Assembly: GCA_030064795.1 (NCBI GenBank)
Contig: JASJEI010000319.1
Span: 1-20,800, forward strand
Reading direction: 5' to 3'
Length of the DNA stretch: 20,800 bases
Source of the DNA: Pleurocapsa sp. MO_226.B13
GTDB lineage: Bacteria > Cyanobacteriota > Cyanobacteriia > Cyanobacteriales > Xenococcaceae
Shown here: positions 7,438 to 14,707 of the stretch, piece after piece
How positions within the stretch are numbered: position 1 is the stretch's first letter
How the letters are laid out: every line of letters begins with the position of its first letter
The notes under the pieces: model-generated
What the model was told of the DNA's origin: nothing
Database searches by the model: none
The model's input: the letters and a program-made list of their open reading frames with translations, nothing else
Translations under genes and position numbers: made by a program

Positions 7438-7608
7438 TTCCCCTACGACTTTGTACTCTTCGAGATGGCGGTGAAGAGCGAATTTGTTGGATTAGAATTG
7501 TTGCTTGCTCGCTTAAATTGAGCTTGATACACCAATCACGGAACTGTTCGCTGGTTAGCATTGCACCAAGTTGATCAACTGCTTTTCAAGCAGATTTTAA
7601 CTTATTTA

Positions 7609-7763
7609 GTGCCACTTTATGATTCTTTTTTGGACTTGGTGCCATTTTATGATTCAAAATTTTCCTCATCTCAAACATTGAGTTGACGAATTGATTAGTT
7701 TTTAGACCCTAAAAGTGTGCCATTTTATGCTTCCATAAGTGCCATTTTATCCTTCAAGTTACA
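7609..7763 (-). repeat. Right-end TnsB boxes of element A
   Basis: Four boxes of the form GTGCCATTTTATGATTC lie at 7609-7625, 7639-7655, 7717-7733 and 7739-7755; the last two are 22 bases apart and the array ends with AAGTTACA at 7763. The box differs from that at the left end of the same element (GACAGCTTATG) but shares the core TTATG-N-TTC. Confidence 0.65.
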
Positions 7764-7798
7764 GGAAGCATAAGCTGTCCGATTTTGTTCGACTTAAG
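7764..7798 (+). repeat. Remnant left end of element B
   Basis: Inner box GGAAGCATAAGCTGTCC plus the conserved CGACTTAAGAATT match 5061-5098, apart from an 8-base variable stretch. No outer box precedes it: the sequence before 7764 is the right terminus of element A. Confidence 0.6.
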
Positions 7799-7859
7799 AA
7801 TTGCGTAATATTTTTCCCAGATATCGTTTGACTGTTTTTGGGATTACCCTCCAACACTT

Positions 7860-9023
7860 TCACATCTCCCCAATGACATCGCGACTTGGTTGGCGAACCC
7901 CAGGACGATTTTTAGTTGTCTTTCTTTTAGCAGGAGCAGGAGCTATAGGCGGGTTTTCAGAATTAGTAATTGATGATGATGCTCCCGATAAACCTAATTT
8001 TTGACGTAATAAAGATAGCTCTCCCGACTCAAATTGAAATGCTTTTTCACCTTCAATTGCTTCGGCTGCTATTTGGATGCACTTAGAAATAGATGGAGCA
8101 TAAAGTTGCCAGTGACGTTCCCTCAAAGTAGAAGCGGATTCATCCAAAGCTTGGCGATAAGCCTGAGTCAGCCAGTCTTTGAGAATACCCACACAGCCAA
8201 TACTTCTCTCATAAAAATACTCCCAATGAATTTCTAATTCGGGAGCTTTTTCTAAAGTCATTTTCTCACCAAAGCTTTTCAATACTCTCTGGAACTCAAT
8301 TAAATCTTCCGAACAGCCCGCTTGGTAACGAGGAAAATGAATATCGATACTGCGACGAGAGAGTTGACCACTAAGATTGCGAAATTCCAACAACTCATAA
8401 GTACCGAACAACCCATGCAAAGTATTAGTCATACTAGCAATCGATTGTAGAGCATCCATTTGAACTTGTTGTCTGCTACTGCTTGCCAACTTAGAAAACC
8501 TCTGAGCTTCATCAGTCAAAAAGACTACTAAATCTCGATGGCGCATATTAACTATCACCTGTTCTCGTAGAGTAGATAAATGACTGTTCTTTGAACCAAT
8601 ACTGCGTTGATATGGCTTACTTTTTTTGAGCTTACTTCTATTAGGAATTGAATAATCTGAAGTTGGGGATTCAGCCAAAGAAGCTAAAACACTCTGATAA
8701 TAAACTTTCCAGTCAAAGCTACCCGATTCTGGTGCGCGAGCTTCCGTTGTAGCTACTGGCAGATAATTAGGATCTCGTTTAAGTCGTGCCGTTTTCTCTG
8801 ACACCATCACTTTCATGATCTGGCGCAGTAAAGTTGTCTTACCAACTCCCGTAGGACCAAACAAAAAGATGACAGATGCACCCCCTGGATTATTAACTGC
8901 ATCACGGAATTCTTCATAAGCCTTTTTGAGATGGGGATGTACCACCGTACAATCGCGAAACAAATCTAGTTTTTCTTGGTTCGATAAAACACGATGGGGT
9001 CTATTGGATCTATAAATTGCCAT
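7860..9023 (-). CDS. tnsC: TnsC, AAA+ transposition regulator (element B)
   Basis: About 387 residues from ATG 9023, which overlaps the stop of the upstream tnsB tail (TAATG). Walker A (FGPTGVGKTT, about 55-64), Walker B (DLVVFLTDEAQ, about 164-174) and an Arg pair after SGQLS (about 223) are intact. The C-terminal part matches the remnant of element A and ends RPGVRQPSRDVIGEM. TnsC forms ATP-dependent filaments on target DNA, recruits the TnsAB transposase and normally receives a signal from TniQ or TnsD. No such partner is in the window, so this protein may be an orphan, act with a partner elsewhere, or provide target immunity. Length is slightly above that of minimal CAST TnsC. Confidence 0.88.
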   Translation of the reverse strand: MAIYRSNRPHRVLSNQEKLDLFRDCTVVHPHLKKAYEEFRDAVNNPGGASVIFLFGPTGVGKTTLLRQIMKVMVSEKTARLKRDPNYLPVATTEARAPESGSFDWKVYYQSVLASLAESPTSDYSIPNRSKLKKSKPYQRSIGSKNSHLSTLREQVIVNMRHRDLVVFLTDEAQRFSKLASSSRQQVQMDALQSIASMTNTLHGLFGTYELLEFRNLSGQLSRRSIDIHFPRYQAGCSEDLIEFQRVLKSFGEKMTLEKAPELEIHWEYFYERSIGCVGILKDWLTQAYRQALDESASTLRERHWQLYAPSISKCIQIAAEAIEGEKAFQFESGELSLLRQKLGLSGASSSITNSENPPIAPAPAKRKTTKNRPGVRQPSRDVIGEM

Positions 9024-9286
9024 TACCAAAACTCCTCATAAGGCTTAATTTCTGCCGATCTCGATGAAAATTTATCTTCTTCCAGGTCAACTAAAGTTAG
9101 AGTATTTTGTTCGTTGATAGGCTCATACTTATCCGCATCTTTTACTTCTCCATCTTTCAAACGCTGCATGAGAATAGATTCAGTAATTTCAGTATCGGGG
9201 TTTTGCTCCTGGTCTAGTTTTGGAAATACACTCATACATTGCCAGTAGTCTTTCAAAGTAAACACTGCTAAATTCTTTTCCTCCAT
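9023..9286 (-). pseudogene. Detached TnsB C-terminal tail (element B)
   Basis: This frame holds the last ~55 codons of TnsB from TESILMQRLKDGEVKD to EIKPYEEFW, matching the tail in element A. The codons before it, from ATG 9286, are the DDE-region sequence read in a wrong frame. A deletion near 9188-9193 joined the catalytic region to this tail out of frame. It could be translated only through the ATG at 9286, preceded by no clear ribosome-binding site. Confidence 0.72.
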
Positions 9287-11033
9287 CGACTACTAAACAT
9301 TGAGGTAAACGTCCATGACGACTTACACAATCTCGTATTACCATCATGCAGCTACGATAGGAAGGAGCATCAAAAGTCAGGTAAAAAGCTAAAATTCTTC
9401 TGGAATAGGCATCGCTTAAAAAAGTCACCCAAGGACGACCGAGTAAAGCTTTGGTAGAGGAAGAGACTAATTCGATGTCTAATTGAGTATGATCTAGATG
9501 GCAGATAGCCCAAGGACGATTTCCGTGTCTTGGTGTAGTAAATTCTAGTTGCCAATAAAATGGTTCGTTTGAATATGCAGAGCGAGAACCTTGACGTTTT
9601 TTAGTTTGTTCGTAGGTCGGTCTATTATTACAAAACTTGAGAAAGGTTTTGTAGCTGGGGACTGCGGTATTTTCTCGTTCGCAAGCATTTACCAAAGCCC
9701 CGTATACTGCCCTTTTACTTTTTTGTTTGTAAGTTTCATAATCGTATTGAATACACTCAGCCATTAGTTTATGAGTCAAAAGAGGTAATTTCTGCTGGCG
9801 GTTTCCTTTTTGACTGACACGAGGTAGCAAACCTACGTAACCAGAACCATATAACTGTTCTGCTTGATTCCATTGGCTTAACCAACGTTGAATTGTCCGA
9901 ATAGAGACTTCTCTGTTTATGCTATGTTTATCTCCTGACAGGTATGGTGCAATAATTTGATAGCGACGATTAGCTTCAGCACAGGCTTCTGAACTTGCTC
10001 TCTCTAATAGTTGCTTCATCTGTTTAGTTTTGCTTTCATCAGAAGCAATCACACTAATTGCACCTGTTCTAACTAAGTTTAATAATTCTTGATTGAGGAT
10101 TTGAATTATTTTTCCTTCATCTGTCTTTAATGCCGTTTGAGTTTGACCAGGATTGATAATTTCTAGTTGGCAACCATTCCACAATAGCTGTTGTCCTACT
10201 TTGGGGGTGAATAAGATTTCTGGATTCTGTATTTGATTTGAGAATTGTTCTTCAATTACTTCTCGATCGCCCTCATTAAATACCCGAACTAATTCGGGGT
10301 TTTGAGATAAGCTGGAGGAGTGCAAATCAATCTGTAATTTTTGTTGAACCAACAAAGTGTAGATATTATCTGGCTGACATCCCTGACTAATTAACTCTGC
10401 CAAGGTAATTCCCGATTTTTCTGTAACCAAAGTAGTTATTAAAGCTTGTTGTTTGGCTTCTACAGTTATTAATGGTCCTCGAAAATAATCTTCTAAAAAT
10501 CGCAGGTTATTTTGTAAGATCCAGTCAATTTCTGTATCGGTTCTCAATCGATAGTAAAGTCCCAAAGACTCGGCATAAGCTTCTCCTGGGGGGCATCGCC
10601 ATTGACGATCGTCATCTTTGATATAGCGATAGGGCATTTTAACTGCCAGCTTTTCCAACTCTTTATCAGTCTTCCATTCTTCCCAGCCAGCTTCTCCTTG
10701 ACGGAGGGCAAAAAAGTCAGGAGTATGCCAAACTCCCACGTTGCGTTCATTTTTTGATTTGTAATTTAGCTTGATTGATGGTGGCTGGTCGTAATATTCG
10801 AGTACATCCGAGTCATATTCCATCTGGTAAATTCCCGCCAGTTCTACGGTATGACTTTCAAACTGGATCGTCACTCCCATTTTTCTGGAAGGATATCGAC
10901 CACTGACGTTGCCTACTCTACTTTTGACTCTGCGAGCTGGTGGTGCATTGCGAATGTCTGTAATTACTTCTGTAGTAGTCTTATTCCATCCTTGGTTCAA
11001 ATTCCATGTTTGAAACTTTTCGGGACTAAGCAT
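9189..11033 (-). pseudogene. TnsAB fusion transposase truncated before catalytic Glu (element B)
   Basis: About 614 residues from ATG 11033 (GTG 11057 is an alternative; ATG is favoured because element A starts at the matching codon). The TnsA nuclease region has MEYDSDVLEYYDQP (about 71-84), HTPDFF (Asp about 106) and WEEWKT (Lys about 121). Then come winged-helix and TnsB DNA-binding segments (REVSIRTIQRWL, about 375-385) and the RNase H-like DDE core: LDHTQLD (first Asp about 514) and LVVDGGKEF (second Asp about 583). The frame stops 31 residues after the second Asp (GAKPRY, stop), a few residues before the expected Glu of a DD(35)E motif. The C-terminal domain is missing apart from the detached tail at 9023-9286. 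The fused TnsA-TnsB layout is typical of I-B-type CAST and related cyanobacterial Tn7-like elements. Confidence 0.82.
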
Positions 11034-11070
11034 TGTACAAGCGTGAGTGGATCTCACTTATTTTCGATGA

Positions 11071-11094
11071 TTCTAGTTTACCAACTAACTAGAA
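11071..11094. promoter_or_regulatory. 8-bp inverted repeat upstream of tnsAB (element B)
   Basis: TTCTAGTT (11071-11078) and AACTAGAA (11087-11094) are perfect complements with an 8-base spacer, 38 bases upstream of ATG 11033. A shorter dyad GTGAG / CTCAC lies at about 11043-11057. The position between the right-end boxes and the gene suggests an operator; no regulator was identified. Confidence 0.4.
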
Positions 11095-11100
11095 CAGAGC

Positions 11101-11253
11101 GACAAGTTATGCTTCCATTTTTTGATTTTCAGACAACTTATGCTTCTCTTTTAAAAAAGCAATTCAAATTGTAGGAGCGAAATCATAACAGTCACAGCCA
11201 CTTTAGACGACAGCTTATGCTTCCATTTACGACAGCTTATGGTTCAAGTGACA
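11101..11253 (-). repeat. Right-end TnsB boxes of element B
   Basis: Boxes GACAAGTTATGCTTCC (11101-11116), GACAACTTATGCTTC (11132-11146), GACAGCTTATGCTTCC (11209-11224) and GACAGCTTATGGTTC (11231-11245) all point the same way; the outer two are 22 bases apart. The terminus is AAGTGACA at 11253. Four right-end boxes with a tight outer pair match Tn7-like right ends. Confidence 0.7.
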
Positions 11254-11408
11254 GATAGCACCTTGTAACGATATTCAAGCTGGGCATTGTGCCAGCCTTT
11301 AACCAGTTCGTCTCCTGATTCATCCTCACAAATCAAGTCAATTAGAAACTCTGGTACTCCATAATCTGCTAGATACTCAGTAACCTCTTGACGGTTAATA
11401 TTCGTCAT
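11244..11408 (-). CDS. Small hypothetical protein truncated by element B
   Basis: A 54-residue acidic frame from ATG 11408 (MTNINRQEVTEYLADYGVP, ending YRYKVLSVT) whose TGA lies inside the right terminus of element B. The last codons are therefore transposon-derived and the native C-terminus has probably been lost. The sequence is protein-like (Leu/Glu-rich helices), but no family is recognised. It is not matched by the gene truncated at the left side of element A, which reads on the other strand. Confidence 0.45.
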   Translation of the reverse strand: MTNINRQEVTEYLADYGVPEFLIDLICEDESGDELVKGWHNAQLEYRYKVLSVT

Positions 11409-11480
11409 AACTTTTTCTAACCGCTTCTAAATATCTGGACAAATCTGCCTAGATAGAACTCTACGGTGTAAGTTCGCTCG

Positions 11481-12962
11481 TTAATTAGTGCATGAGTGCT
11501 TGGAAATAGAATCTGGTTCTATTTTCTTGACCAAAAAACCCCAGTTAGAGATGCCATAATAAGAATGCCGATTCTTGATTACAGCATGAGACTTAATCAA
11601 TTTATTCAGTTGATTCCAATCACTCCATACGTGCTTTCCTGACTTCATACCAGGATAGGCGGTTATGGAGCGAGGTAATTTTTCAGATAGTCTCATTCCG
11701 CGACGAGCTATAACTATAGCAGCAGCTATACCACTACTAACGCCATATTGTCGAAGATATTTGACTAATCCAATCAGGCTTGTATAACAAGGATTTACAG
11801 TTTTTAGCTGGATGCCTCTATTAGCCAGAATTGAACCTAATTGCTTAAAAAATTCACTGTATGCCCATCCAGAAAGCATCCTAGCTAATCTTTTTGACTG
11901 CTCTGCCAGTTGAGCCTTCTTACCAGAAAAATCTAACTCTTCACAAACAACAGGGCATTTATGTCTAATAGCTAATGCTGCTAATTTTAAACACACCTGA
12001 TTAAGCTGGGCTTTCATCTTCCCTTTAGATAATCCTTGCTGCAATACAAAGAAGCCATGCCGTTTCAAATTACCGTCCCAGTCAACATATGCCCAGTCAA
12101 CCGAGCCTGGATTTATGTCTATACCAATACAACCATAAGATATATGACTAGAGACTTTTGCCACAGATGCAGGAGTAAACTGCAACGCTACTTTCCATGA
12201 GCCATCTTTGATATAAAAGTGCCATGTTTTCGCTCCATCAGTAGGTATACGATTAATATTGCGCTTGAAGTTACCTATTTTTGTAACAATATTTTTGCCA
12301 TACTTGGCTTCCAGGCAATAAGGTACTCGAAACTTCAGGTAATTTCCATCCCATTGACATACTTGATTACCTAATGTCTCATCTTTGCTACCAACTACAA
12401 AGCAATCCCATTTAGGAACTTTTACTCGGACTGGCTTGTTTTTAAGATGCTCTATTTGCTGAGTCAGTCGATAAATATAACGTTTTTTATGATGAACTTG
12501 AAATTTTAAATATGAATAATTGGTGTTTTTATATTTAAGACTAGAAGACAATGGCAACAAAGTGCTATTATTTGAATTTACCCAGTTAGATCGGGCGTAA
12601 AACTTTTGACAACTATTTAACTTTCTAATTGCACCTTTTAACCATTTGTTTGCCGAAGTTAGCTTACGTTTCAAAGTTTTAATATGTTCGGTTCGGCATT
12701 CAATAGCTGAATCTACTTGACCTTTAGCACTAGCAATTGCACCATTAGCGTGACGTTTATTAATGTTATAGGTTTTCTGTAAATGAGTATTCCAAGCAGA
12801 CTTGTTCAACTTTTTTACGCTTAATAAATGATTGACTGTTTCACAAGAAGCTTCGTAAAAAACCTGAGAATAATCACGCAGAAACATCGAAAAGGTTGTC
12901 TCACCTATGGCGTTTAATTCTTCTATTGGCGTATGCAAACCTTTGACGTAAGTTAAAGTCAC
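11481..12962 (-). CDS. TnpB-related RuvC-fold protein, probably without full catalytic triad
   Basis: A 493-residue protein (GTG start at 12962) of the IS200/IS605 OrfB/TnpB-related type. The N-terminal half is helical and basic; the RuvC region is in the C-terminal half: GCIGIDINPGSVDWAYVD (first Asp, about 278-295), CPVVCEELDFSGKKA (Glu, about 336-350) and the late helix YGVSSGIAAAIVIARRGMR (about 408-428), where relatives usually have an Asp before the Ala run. Here Ser-Ser-Gly occupies that place. The CxxC zinc finger of canonical TnpB is not seen. TnpB proteins are RNA-guided nucleases, ancestors of Cas12. No tnpA partner and no clear element ends were found. It lies outside element B, 228 bases from its right end. 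Confidence 0.75.
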   Translation of the reverse strand: MTLTYVKGLHTPIEELNAIGETTFSMFLRDYSQVFYEASCETVNHLLSVKKLNKSAWNTHLQKTYNINKRHANGAIASAKGQVDSAIECRTEHIKTLKRKLTSANKWLKGAIRKLNSCQKFYARSNWVNSNNSTLLPLSSSLKYKNTNYSYLKFQVHHKKRYIYRLTQQIEHLKNKPVRVKVPKWDCFVVGSKDETLGNQVCQWDGNYLKFRVPYCLEAKYGKNIVTKIGNFKRNINRIPTDGAKTWHFYIKDGSWKVALQFTPASVAKVSSHISYGCIGIDINPGSVDWAYVDWDGNLKRHGFFVLQQGLSKGKMKAQLNQVCLKLAALAIRHKCPVVCEELDFSGKKAQLAEQSKRLARMLSGWAYSEFFKQLGSILANRGIQLKTVNPCYTSLIGLVKYLRQYGVSSGIAAAIVIARRGMRLSEKLPRSITAYPGMKSGKHVWSDWNQLNKLIKSHAVIKNRHSYYGISNWGFLVKKIEPDSISKHSCTN

Positions 12963-13188
12963 GAATTAATCGCTTTTTTATTAAATAAATCTATCTATTA
13001 GTTAATTTTAGCACCTTTTGTAAAACAAAATTACTAGAAGTTTAAAGTACATATAGGCACTTATGGTTAGCTATGGACAGATATTAACTTACTGTTATCT
13101 AACCCTAATTCAGTCTTCAGGGCTGTTATGGGTTATTTCCTTCGATCGGTTATCTTCATTAATTTGCTATTCCACCTTGACCCTTTAC
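12963..13188. other. Intergenic stretch with two TTATGG-type motifs
   Basis: AT-rich non-coding sequence between the TnpB-like gene and the next gene, both on the minus strand. It contains GCACTTATGGTTAGC near 13058-13072 and TGTTATGGGTTA near 13124-13135, which recall the mini-element and transposon boxes, but only as single degenerate matches. Confidence 0.3.
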
Positions 13189-13962
13189 CTAATCCAAATA
13201 CTCATCTTCAATCACCCTGAGAAGTCGCTCCTCCAGTGAATTAAGAGTCGCACGATTGAGTTTTTCCAACCACTTTAAAAGACAAAGAGCAGCTTCATCT
13301 AATTCGCCCACCTCAGACAGTGCGGTCATCCTCTCTCCTAAATCAAGCATCTGTTCTGATTCATCATGGCTAAATTTCATGGGCATCAGGTCGTCAACCG
13401 AAACCACAAACCGATCGTCCCAAGTATCTACCACGCACTCATCTTTTTTTACTTCTGCCACCACACACCAACAATTCTGCTTGCCTGTCACTCCCGACTT
13501 GATGCGACAAATCTCGCCTGGGGAAAAAGGATTAATAGTCGGATATTTCTGATGCAAATAGGATTTGACTGCGGATTTAACTACGGAAGCTGGTGGTACT
13601 TTTCCTAGAGCGATATCCACTGCCATGACCCAAACTTCACCCGCTTCAATAGGGTTTAAATGAGCTTGAAAAATCGGTCGTAATTGCCTTTGTTTTGTAG
13701 GTAAAGGGTCATTTAGACCATTGGTCTTTAAATATGACTCAATAAAATAATATGTCTCGGCAGCAAGCATACAACGCTCAATGTAAAGCATGGTGAAACC
13801 AAATACCGATTCACAATAAGATTCAAAACTATTAAAGCGATCGCGGTACAACTGAAGTCGCTTAATCGTCCTTAGTGCTTGACCTCGAAGCACAAACCCC
13901 GTCCGTACCTGATGCTCTAATTTATCCCTTAACTCCGCTTCTTGTGGTGATAAAACATACAA
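13189..13962 (-). CDS. Plasmid-type hypothetical protein, possible DNA-binding
   Basis: A 257-residue protein. The first ~65 residues (GFVLRGQALRTIKRLQLYRD, then FNSFESYCESVFGF) match a pattern common in proteins of cyanobacterial and other plasmids, in which a helical domain with LYR, F-x-S-F-E-x-Y-C precedes a DNA-binding part; LPTKQRQLRPIF (about 87-98) is also typical. The second half (PFSPGEICRIKSGVTGKQNCWCVVAEV, DDRFVVSVDDLMPM) looks like a small beta domain, followed by an acidic helical tail. A role in plasmid partition or regulation is inferred only from this resemblance. Confidence 0.6.
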   Translation of the reverse strand: MYVLSPQEAELRDKLEHQVRTGFVLRGQALRTIKRLQLYRDRFNSFESYCESVFGFTMLYIERCMLAAETYYFIESYLKTNGLNDPLPTKQRQLRPIFQAHLNPIEAGEVWVMAVDIALGKVPPASVVKSAVKSYLHQKYPTINPFSPGEICRIKSGVTGKQNCWCVVAEVKKDECVVDTWDDRFVVSVDDLMPMKFSHDESEQMLDLGERMTALSEVGELDEAALCLLKWLEKLNRATLNSLEERLLRVIEDEYLD

Positions 13963-14049
13963 TTGCCTATATGCCCTTACCCGTTTCGGTTACTCACCAA
14001 TTCTACAGCTTTTAGTGCAAATAACAGGGGTTCTCTGGGCTAAATATTT

Positions 14050-14226
14050 TTACTTTTCCTGAATGGTTGTTTGTTGAGGTGAAGATTGTGGTTTTTCTGA
14101 AGATTTCTGCTCGTATTTTTGAGCCAAAGCTTCTGACATTTGATAAACTTTTCTGGCTTGTTCTTCTAAACCTTTGCCCATTGACAGTAACTCTTTTAGA
14201 GTTTGCTCGTCTGGTAATTGTCTCAT
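14050..14226 (-). CDS. Small helical protein, second gene of a two-gene operon
   Basis: A 58-residue frame from ATG 14226 (MRQLPDEQTLKELLSMGKGL, ending QQTTIQEK). Its start overlaps the stop of the gene at 14223-14570 by four bases (ATGA), which is strong support for a real co-translated gene. The first 40 residues form a probable amphipathic or coiled-coil helix; the last 18 are Ser/Gln/Pro-rich. No family recognised. Confidence 0.6.
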   Translation of the reverse strand: MRQLPDEQTLKELLSMGKGLEEQARKVYQMSEALAQKYEQKSSEKPQSSPQQTTIQEK

Positions 14227-14570
14227 GATAAGTTTCTTAGGCGATCCAATATAGCTCTACTTCTTATTTTAGTCTCTATCACCTCACCTAGTAAGGTAGC
14301 TAAATCTGTTCCTAATTCTCGCACAATCTCCGATTCTTCTGATTGTTCAAACAGTTGTTCTCTAACTTCGTCGATCCGTCTTCTGGCGTTGACTACAAAA
14401 AATCGAGTAGTTTGCCAGTATGCAAAGAACTGAATCAGCAAAGCATTGTTGGGGAAAAGAGACATTAATTGTCGGACAAGGTTTTCTCCTTCTGTTGCTT
14501 CTCTTTCAATGGTTTCTAGCTCCAAATTTAAGCGGTCTATAAGAGATTGTATTTCAGAGGGAATCGACAT
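14223..14570 (-). CDS. Hypothetical coiled-coil protein
   Basis: A 115-residue protein, almost entirely predicted helix (SLIDRLNLELETIEREATEG; EVREQLFEQSEESEIVREL), with a short hydrophobic centre (ALLIQFFAYWQTTRFFVV). It overlaps the 58-residue gene downstream (ATGA) and is divergent from the recombinase gene across a 137-base gap that contains a large inverted repeat. Function unknown; an accessory or regulator of the recombinase is possible from position only. Confidence 0.6.
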   Translation of the reverse strand: MSIPSEIQSLIDRLNLELETIEREATEGENLVRQLMSLFPNNALLIQFFAYWQTTRFFVVNARRRIDEVREQLFEQSEESEIVRELGTDLATLLGEVIETKIRSRAILDRLRNLS

Positions 14571-14605
14571 TTACTCGTCTTTTTTAGGATCAGCCCACAA
14601 AATTT

Positions 14606-14639
14606 TAGCCAAAAATTGCTGATTGGCAAATTTTGGCTA
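14606..14639. promoter_or_regulatory. 14-bp inverted repeat upstream of recombinase gene
   Basis: TAGCCAAAAATTGC (14606-14619) and GCAAATTTTGGCTA (14626-14639) are complementary with one mismatch and a 6-base spacer. It lies in the divergent intergenic region, about 70 bases before ATG 14708. The size and spacing fit a recombinase core-type site (two arms around a 6-base crossover), or an operator shared by the divergent genes. Confidence 0.45.
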
Positions 14640-14707
14640 CAACTCGTAACTTATTTGCTGGGTGTGCAGTTTGCTGTAGGGTTATTTTAGGTGTTCTATT
14701 TCAAACC

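Larger units (their letters stand above)
5032..7763 (-). mobile_element. Tn7-like element A (TnsAB-TnsC, decayed)
   Basis: The left terminus TGCAACTTGAACCATAAG (5032) pairs with the right terminus, which on the minus strand reads TGTAACTTGAAGGATAA (from 7763). Box arrays adjoin both termini. Inside are remnants of a TnsA-TnsB fusion gene and tnsC reading toward the left end, separated from the left boxes by fewer than 100 bases, so there is no cargo, no tniQ/tnsD and no cas gene. Flanking pentamers (GCAAA left, GGAAG right) do not match, so no target duplication supports a single clean insertion. All coding parts carry inactivating lesions. Confidence 0.7.
7764..11253 (-). mobile_element. Tn7-like element B (TnsAB-TnsC, left terminus lost)
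   Basis: The right terminus at 11253, read on the minus strand as TGTCACTTGAACCATAAG, has four boxes next to it. The left side keeps only the inner box GGAAGCATAAGCTGTCC (7764-7780) followed by CGACTTAAGAATT, the arrangement also seen in element A at 5061-5098; the outer box has been replaced by the right terminus of element A. The interior encodes a TnsA-TnsB fusion and TnsC on the minus strand and nothing else. No TniQ/TnsD, Cas or cargo gene is present. The tnsB deletion makes self-mobility unlikely. Confidence 0.7.

Noticed and set aside
10851..11174. 107-codon frame opposite the start of tnsAB
   Set aside because: It is antisense to the conserved TnsA N-terminus and covers the transposon end boxes; the minus-strand gene explains the sequence.
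5032..11253. A single large element with nested insertion, using the outer ends
   Set aside because: The outer flanks (GCAAA and GATAG) are not a target duplication, and each tnsC is followed by its own left-end remnant, so two tandem elements explain the data better.
13058..13135. Further Tn7-like boxes near the TnpB-like gene
   Set aside because: Only two degenerate TTATGG matches without regular spacing or terminus; chance similarity is likely.
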